From Candidatus Latescibacterota bacterium (GTDB lineage: Bacteria > Latescibacterota > UBA2968 > GCA-2709665), in NCBI GenBank assembly GCA_030746455.1, contig JASLMQ010000574.1, positions 1 through 5,390 of the forward strand: 5,390 nt of DNA. The letters run 5' to 3'. This document shows positions 1-3,725 of this stretch, one piece after another. Positions within the stretch are counted from its first letter, which is position 1. Each line of letters opens with the position of its first letter. A program made the position numbers and the translations under genes. A model generated the notes under the pieces. It was not told the origin of the DNA. It ran no database searches and was given only the letters and a program-made list of their open reading frames with translations.

Positions 1-269
1 TCATCTGCATGAAAGCGATGGCCTACGGCCAGGTACCGGCCGAGGACGTCCCCCTCTACCTCCGCTTCGCCCTGAGCCAGGACGTCGACGTGGTCATCCC
101 GGGCATGGACACCGTCGAGCACGTGGAGCAGAACGTCGCCATCGCCGAATCGTTCACGCCCCTTTCCCCCGAGGAGGAACAGGACGCCCTGGACCAGGCG
201 CTCGCGCAGGTCGAAAGCGCCGGCACCAAGAAGCTCTGGTGGCTGCCGGAGGAGCGCGTTGCTGCCTGA
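1..269 (+). CDS. Aldo/keto reductase, C-terminal fragment (5' end outside window)
   Basis: This is the last 89 residues of an NAD(P)H-dependent aldo/keto reductase; the gene begins upstream of the window, and the reading frame enters at base 3 (I-C-M-K-A-M). What is visible matches the end of the family's TIM barrel: a strand ending in Met-Lys, as in the 'MKP..GG' segment. The run P-L-Y-L-R-F-A-L-S-Q followed by V-D-V-V-I-P-G-M-D-T corresponds to the family's 'LR(F/W)ALS-xxGVxxxIPGM' segment. Then come 'VEHVEQNVA' and a final helix opening 'LSPEEEQ', which all lie in the cofactor-binding end of the barrel. The catalytic Asp/Tyr/Lys/His residues are upstream and cannot be checked. It stops at TGA, followed 27 nt later by a strong hairpin. 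The next gene begins about 100 nt downstream on the same strand. The substrate cannot be predicted. The family assignment is recognised from memory of the conserved motifs and is fairly certain. Confidence 0.88.
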   Translation, partial: ICMKAMAYGQVPAEDVPLYLRFALSQDVDVVIPGMDTVEHVEQNVAIAESFTPLSPEEEQDALDQALAQVESAGTKKLWWLPEERVAA

Positions 270-295
270 CCGTTGGGGCGCCTGCATATCCTGAG

Positions 296-324
296 GGGCT
301 CACGCAGTCACGCGTGAGCCCTTT
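296..324 (+). terminator. Probable intrinsic terminator or intercistronic hairpin after the aldo/keto reductase
   Basis: The arms 296-305 (GGGCTCACGC) and 312-321 (GCGTGAGCCC) are perfectly complementary over 10 bp with a 6-nt loop (AGTCAC). A short pyrimidine-rich tail, CTTTCTCC, follows. The stem lies 27 nt after the TGA of the reductase gene, as expected for a Rho-independent terminator. However, the T-tract is short (three T's, then C-T-C), so termination may be partial. Only 44 nt separate the end of the hairpin from the next start codon, so it could also act as an mRNA-stabilising or attenuating structure inside an operon. Confidence 0.62.
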
Positions 325-353
325 CTCCTGAGACGCCCTTGCCAGTCCCACCA

Positions 354-360
354 AGAGGAG
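354..360 (+). promoter_or_regulatory. Ribosome binding site of the sulfatase-like gene
   Basis: AGAGGAG ends 8 nt before the ATG at 369 and decides the start. The same frame is open upstream to a TTG at 339, but no Shine-Dalgarno-like sequence precedes that codon. The ten extra residues it would add (M-P-V-P-P-R-G-D-A-A) do not look like the start of this family, which begins right before 'PNIILF'. Confidence 0.75.
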
Positions 361-368
361 ACGCTGCC

Positions 369-1772
369 ATGGCCGACGATCGACCCAACATCATCCTCTT
401 CACCACCGATCAGCACCGGGGAGACCACCTCAGCATAGCCGGCCACCCCGTCGTCGAGACGCCGAATGTCGATTCGTTCATCAACCGCGGCGCCTACTTC
501 CCCAACGCCTACTCCGAGATCCCGTCGACCACGGGCGCGCGCCGCATGCTTCACGGTGGCCAGGGCAGCCACACCTGCGGCCTCATCGGCTATGCGGGCT
601 CCGAGTGGCACGAGCCGAATACGCTTGCCGAGGTCCTCGCCGACGCCGGCTACCACTGCATCAACGTCGGGTGGCGAAACATGCACCCCAGACGCAAGCT
701 CTACGGCTTCCACACGGCGATTCCCCACGACCTGCGCGAAGGGGATGACGACTACCTGGACTGGCTGCGCCAGCACTGCGGTCCTCAGGCAGACGAGAGG
801 GGCCACGGCTGCGACGCCAACGGCTGGCTCGGCCGTCCGTGGCACCTGGAGGAGAAGTATCACTCGACGGTCTGGACGACCGACGTCTCGCTCGAGCAAA
901 TCGCCAAACGGGATCCCACTCGGCCCTTCTTCCTCTGGTGCTCTCACCTGCGCCCGCACTCCCCGTACGATCCTCCCCAGTTCTACTGGGACATGTACAT
1001 CGACCGCGACCTCCCTCCCATCCCCGTGGGCGACTGGGCGTCGTGCTATGACGTCCCCAACCCGGGACTGGACCGTCTCGCGTGGTGCGGGCGGCTCACG
1101 CCCGAGCAGAATCAGCGGGCGCGCGCGGGCTACATGGGCCTGATCACCCACATCGACTACGAGCTGGGGCGTTTCACGGAAATGCTCCGCCGCATCGGCC
1201 AACTGCTCGACAACACCCTCTTCCTCTTCACCGCCGATCACGGAGACATGATGGGCGACCATCACCTGCATCGGAAGTGCTATGCCTACGAGGGCTCGGC
1301 CAGGATCCCGTTCCTCATCCGGTATCCCGGATCGCTCGACCTCCCCTCCGGCACCTTCGAGCACCCCGTGGGCCTGCAGGACGTGATGCCCACGCTGCTC
1401 GAGGCCGTCGGGGTAGACATCCCCGATTCTGTGACCGGACAGAGCGTGCTCGACGCCGTTCGCGGCGAGCCGTGGCGGGACTACATCCACGGCGAGCACT
1501 CGCCGTGCTACGACGCCAGCCTGGCAATGCAGTATCTCACCGACGGCAAGGAGAAGTACATCTGGTTCCCCACCCGGGGAGACGAGCAGTTCTTCGATCT
1601 CACCGGCGATCGCACAGAGGTCCACGACCTCTCGGCATCGCCCGACCACGCGGGCCGTGTCTCTCTCTGGCGTCAGCGACTAATCGACCTTCTCGGCGCT
1701 CGGGGCGATGGCTTCAGCGACCGCAAGCAGCTGCTGGTTCGCAAAGAGGGCTACGGCCCTCATGCCCAATAG
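369..1772 (+). CDS. Sulfatase-superfamily hydrolase with Thr in place of the formylglycine Cys/Ser
   Basis: A 467-aa protein of the type I sulfatase (alkaline phosphatase superfamily) fold, of usual length for bacterial arylsulfatase-like enzymes and lacking a signal peptide, so probably cytoplasmic. Visible landmarks are: N-terminal strand 'PNIILFTTDQ' with metal-ligand Asp14/Gln15; the nucleophile region around residues 48-62 ('AYSEIPSTTGARRML'); the second metal site 'ADHGD' with Asp290-His291, followed by 'GDHHLHRK' with the substrate-contacting Lys303; 'ARIPFLIRYPG' next; and a C-terminal 'KEKYIWFP...EQFFDL..D..E.HDL' segment typical of the family. The oddity is the signature C-x-(P/A)-x-R. 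Aligned on Arg58 it reads T54-T-G-A-R, so the residue normally converted to formylglycine is threonine. The enzyme may therefore be a Thr-nucleophile phosphodiesterase/transferase-like member, or an inactive homologue, rather than a true sulfatase. It stops at TAG and is convergent with the selenoprotein gene. Confidence 0.9.
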   Translation: MADDRPNIILFTTDQHRGDHLSIAGHPVVETPNVDSFINRGAYFPNAYSEIPSTTGARRMLHGGQGSHTCGLIGYAGSEWHEPNTLAEVLADAGYHCINVGWRNMHPRRKLYGFHTAIPHDLREGDDDYLDWLRQHCGPQADERGHGCDANGWLGRPWHLEEKYHSTVWTTDVSLEQIAKRDPTRPFFLWCSHLRPHSPYDPPQFYWDMYIDRDLPPIPVGDWASCYDVPNPGLDRLAWCGRLTPEQNQRARAGYMGLITHIDYELGRFTEMLRRIGQLLDNTLFLFTADHGDMMGDHHLHRKCYAYEGSARIPFLIRYPGSLDLPSGTFEHPVGLQDVMPTLLEAVGVDIPDSVTGQSVLDAVRGEPWRDYIHGEHSPCYDASLAMQYLTDGKEKYIWFPTRGDEQFFDLTGDRTEVHDLSASPDHAGRVSLWRQRLIDLLGARGDGFSDRKQLLVRKEGYGPHAQ

Positions 1773-1802
1773 CGATGGGCGGGCCTCAGGCCCGCCCATC
1801 GC
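1772..1802. terminator. Perfect 14-bp hairpin between convergent genes, probable bidirectional terminator
   Basis: Arms 1772-1785 (GCGATGGGCGGGCC) and 1789-1802 are perfectly complementary with a 3-nt loop (TCA). The left arm starts on the last base of the sulfatase TAG stop codon. On the other strand the hairpin lies 38 nt beyond the selenoprotein stop codon, so it can serve both convergent genes. Neither strand has a T-tract after the stem, so it is not a textbook intrinsic terminator. It may instead block 3' exonucleases or act with Rho. The tight palindrome could also be a member of a dispersed genomic repeat. Confidence 0.6.
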
Positions 1803-1805
1803 CGT

Positions 1806-1833
1806 CGTCGGTGGTCTGTGGTCAGTGGTCAGT
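1806..1833. repeat. Four-unit 7-bp tandem repeat (consensus GGTCAGT)
   Basis: Four consecutive heptads read CGTCGGT, GGTCTGT, GGTCAGT, GGTCAGT. The last two are identical, and the first two differ from them at two positions and one position. The array lies in the noncoding gap between the convergent genes, directly beside the 14-bp hairpin. It has no coding frame of its own that I would support. Confidence 0.6.
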
Positions 1834-1839
1834 CCTTTT

Positions 1840-3495
1840 CTACCTCCACACATCGACGGATACGCTCTTCCCGTAGTTACACCCCATGATCCGCCAGTAC
1901 CCGTTCGTCTCGCCGCCCACCACCACCACGTGGATGCGATCCTCCGGGAAGACGCGGATCATCTCGTCTTCGTTGGCCTTCAGCATCGTGGCGTAGGGCT
2001 CAACGCCGTTTAGCGCCCTGGGGGCGACGTAGTTCTCGATCAGCTGGTAGTCCCAGTACTCGCCGGCGGGCATGGTCGCGTTCTCGTGAACCCACCGGAT
2101 CAGTTTCTCCTTCCGGTCGAATCCACCGCGATCCACGAACTGGACCGCCGTGATGGGATCCAGGATGAACGTCGGCGACGTGTGCGGGTTCATCCCCCGG
2201 AGCATGTTGCGCACGTGCTCGCGCCAGTGCTTCTCGCGCAGGCCCAGCTGGAAGGCCGTCGACCGGTTCCCGGAGAACACGCTCACCGCGCTCTCGTCGC
2301 TCCGGAATCCGTGCTGCACGTGGAAGGGCTCCCAGGGGCTCCGCTCCTCGTTCTCGGGGAAGGTGATGCTGTTGTAGGCGTAGTTGTTTCCCTGCGAACC
2401 CAGGTAGGTCACCCCCGGCAGCGATCCCCCCTGCAGGTTCTGGGACAGGAGGCCGTAGGCGCGCCCGATCGTCGCGTTCGCGTGGTTGTACGGCCCCATC
2501 GCGCCGATGCCCCAGTTCATGTCGATCTCGTGCCGGATCGGGCCGTTCACCACGGCCATCCCCGCCGCCGAGCTCGTGGTGCTGCCCCGGGCGGTCACCT
2601 GGCTGGCGGCGAGCGCCAGGATCACGGGGAGGTACTCGGGCTTGGACCCCGCCATCACGGCGTTGACCGCCACCTTTTCCACCGTGAACTCCCAGGCCTC
2701 CCGCGTGCCCGTCGGCCGCATCCGGCCCACCACTTCGTCGGGCTTGTGGCTCGTGCCCGCAAGCATCGCGGCCACCCGTTCTTCGGTCGGCATCACAATC
2801 GGGAGCTTGTCCGTCCAGTTCTCCTCGAGAAAGAGCTGGTTCAGGTTCTCTTCCGTGTCCGGCGGCGCCAGGCGGGGCGTCGACCGGTCGAATGCCTCCC
2901 CCTGGGCCTCCGCATCGGTCAGGGGCTTCGTGAGCGCGTCGATCACCTCGTCCATGAAGGGCCGTCCCGTCACGGCGTCCGGCCCGTCGATATAGCCCCT
3001 GAGCTCCGCGGCCGACTTTCCCATCACCGGCTGGGGCACGAAGACGAGTCTGAGATTGGGAATGCCCTTCTGCATCGTCGACGCGGTAACCAGCGGCAGA
3101 AACACGCTCGTCTGTACCGACGCGGTGGGCACTCCGTATTCCGTTTCGAGGATGATGCACTGGTCGGCGACCGCCGGGGCACACGTGCTTCAGTGGCCCA
3201 CGGCCACGACGGCCACGCCGCCGCTCGCCTGGATCTCCTCGTAGAGCGCGGGATCCCGCTCCGTGTACACACCGGACTTACGCCGCAGCTCCGTCTGTAC
3301 CTCCGGCTTGTGCTCGGCGAACCAGTCCTGCATCTGTTGCATCAGGATGTCGCCATCGTCGAACCGGCAGTCCACCAGGTAGACCGGTTGACCCTCGAGG
3401 CTGCGCGGCCGCGGGGCCATCCCCAGCCGCTCGATAGCCGGGGGGTAGCCCATCGGGTTCAGCACCTGGATACGTTCACCTCCAGCCGTTGCCAT
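1840..3495 (-). CDS. UGSC-type selenoprotein read through an in-frame TGA (Sec102), two-domain redox protein
   Basis: A single 551-aa protein if the TGA at 3190-3192 is read as selenocysteine. Upstream (residues 1-101) and downstream (103-551) parts share one frame with no other stop. Residues 1 to about 170 resemble the UGSC (seleno)protein domain: 'VLNPMGYPP', 'VYLVDCRFDDGD', 'VVAVGH', then U102-S-T-C105, then 'ETEYGVPTASVQT' and 'FVPQPVMGK'. The larger C-terminal part has motifs I associate with a domain found in proteins of this group: 'LPIVMPTEERVAAML' (231-245), 'TVEKVAVNAVMAGSKPEYLPV' around 271-291, 'VVNGPIRHEI' (315-324), 'NHANATIGRAYGLL' (337-350), 'NEERSPWEPFHVQHGF' (382-397) and a final 'VVVVGGETNGYW' (523-534). 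There is no signal peptide or membrane segment. The reaction is unknown; U-x-x-C suggests thiol/selenol redox chemistry. It starts at ATG preceded by AGGAGG and stops at TAG. The alternative is a nonsense mutation or base-call error at a former Cys codon. Confidence 0.82.
3157..3188 (-). promoter_or_regulatory. Bacterial SECIS-like stem-loop immediately after the in-frame TGA
   Basis: On the mRNA, a lower stem GCAC/GUGC (3188-3185 with 3160-3157) opens one nucleotide after the UGA. It continues with U-A and G-C pairs past a bulged G. After an internal loop comes an upper stem CGGC/GCCG (3176-3173 with 3168-3165) closed by a 4-nt loop GGUC (3172-3169). The loop's first two bases are both G, and 17 nt separate the UGA from the loop. 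As I remember the published bacterial SECIS consensus (a short apical stem-loop, a G in the first two loop positions, roughly 16-37 nt from UGA), this fits. It was folded by hand, with no energy calculation. Confidence 0.6.
3190..3192 (-). other. Recoded UGA codon, predicted selenocysteine 102
   Basis: The codon context is GTG-GGC-CAC-TGA-AGC-ACG-TGT, reading V-G-H-U-S-T-C. The TGA falls exactly at the redox position of a U-x-x-C motif where the family has Cys or Sec. TGA is an ordinary stop in the neighbouring reductase gene, which argues against genome-wide TGA reassignment. A single-base change from TGC or TGT would explain the same picture without Sec, but the hairpin downstream favours recoding. 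Confidence 0.78.
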
Positions 3496-3500
3496 CGCTC

Positions 3501-3506
3501 CCTCCT
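3501..3506 (-). promoter_or_regulatory. Ribosome binding site of the selenoprotein gene
   Basis: AGGAGG on the minus strand lies 5 nt upstream of the ATG at 3495-3493. This is a near-ideal Shine-Dalgarno sequence and spacing. It supports a start for the whole readthrough gene well upstream of the TGA. No comparable site precedes the GTG at 3132, which a gene caller would use to start the downstream half. Confidence 0.8.
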
Positions 3507-3584
3507 ACTCTGACCTTGGCTCTGTCCTCAGCCGCCCACGCGGATGCGTGCGAAGGGGCCCTCTCCAATGCGATCTCCAGGCCA

Positions 3585-3600
3585 TCGAGCCCTGGCTCGA
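3585..3600. promoter_or_regulatory. Palindrome TCGAGCC-CT-GGCTCGA, possible operator
   Basis: This is a perfect inverted repeat of 7-bp arms with a 2-bp spacer. Symmetry continues outward (CC...GG) after one mismatch on each side. It sits between the candidate selenoprotein promoter and its start codon, and about 30 bp upstream of the possible propeller -10. A dimeric regulator bound here could affect both divergent genes. It could instead be a leader hairpin in the selenoprotein mRNA. The regulator is not identifiable from the window. Confidence 0.4.
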
Positions 3601-3625
3601 CGGTCCTTTCATCTCAGAATCGGGA

Positions 3626-3653
3626 AATGTATATTGGACCCGACGGTTCTCAA
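3626..3653 (-). promoter_or_regulatory. Candidate sigma70-type promoter for the selenoprotein gene
   Basis: On the minus strand, TTGAGA (3653-3648; 5 of 6 to the -35 consensus) and TACATT (3631-3626; 4 of 6 to the -10 consensus) are separated by 16 bp. This would give a leader of about 125 nt that includes the palindrome at 3585-3600. Consensus matching in an unknown, high-GC lineage is weak evidence. Confidence 0.3.
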
Positions 3654-3714
3654 CACCGTAGCATTCCTGCATGATAGCGCGCCTGACGCGCCGATGCAAG
3701 CTGTCACGACAACG

Positions 3715-3720
3715 AAGGAG
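3715..3720 (+). promoter_or_regulatory. Ribosome binding site of the beta-propeller gene
   Basis: AAGGAG ends 5 nt before the ATG at 3726 and decides the start. The nearer ATG at 3721 is in another frame and meets a TGA after one codon (ATG-CCA-TGA). Confidence 0.78.
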
Positions 3721-3725
3721 ATGCC

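Larger units (their letters stand above)
3496..3725. other. Divergent intergenic regulatory region between selenoprotein and beta-propeller genes
   Basis: These 230 bp separate the two start codons and carry no ORF I would support. They must contain the promoters for both genes unless the genes are read from elsewhere. They contain Shine-Dalgarno sequences at both ends, a 16-bp palindrome at 3585-3600, and the only AT-rich pocket of the region (around 3623-3636). TATATT at 3630-3635 is a possible -10 for the propeller gene, but no good -35 precedes it. Confidence 0.55.

Noticed and set aside
300..1649. 449-codon minus-strand ORF opposite the sulfatase-like gene
   Set aside because: It is antisense to a gene with clear sulfatase-superfamily motifs, its composition is Val/Arg/Gly-rich, no family is recognisable, and it runs through the terminator-like hairpin. 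It is a high-GC shadow.
1082..1876. 264-codon plus-strand ORF overlapping the 3' half of the sulfatase-like gene
   Set aside because: It is out of frame with the sulfatase, Arg/His/Pro-rich low-complexity, has no ribosome binding site in a sensible position, and reads through the 14-bp hairpin and heptad repeat.
3190..3192. Genome-wide TGA reassignment (Trp or Gly code) as explanation of the in-frame TGA
   Set aside because: The aldo/keto reductase gene ends at a TGA at the expected family length, the genome is high-GC, and Trp is encoded by TGG throughout. A site-specific Sec fits better.
3190..3192. Simple pseudogene by nonsense mutation
   Set aside because: It cannot be fully excluded, but no other stop or frameshift occurs in 551 codons, the TGA is exactly at the redox position, and a SECIS-like hairpin follows, so selenocysteine is preferred.
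3674..3692. GCGCG...CGCGC inverted repeat upstream of the propeller gene
   Set aside because: Arms of only 5 bp made of G and C are expected by chance in this composition and have no supporting position or tail.
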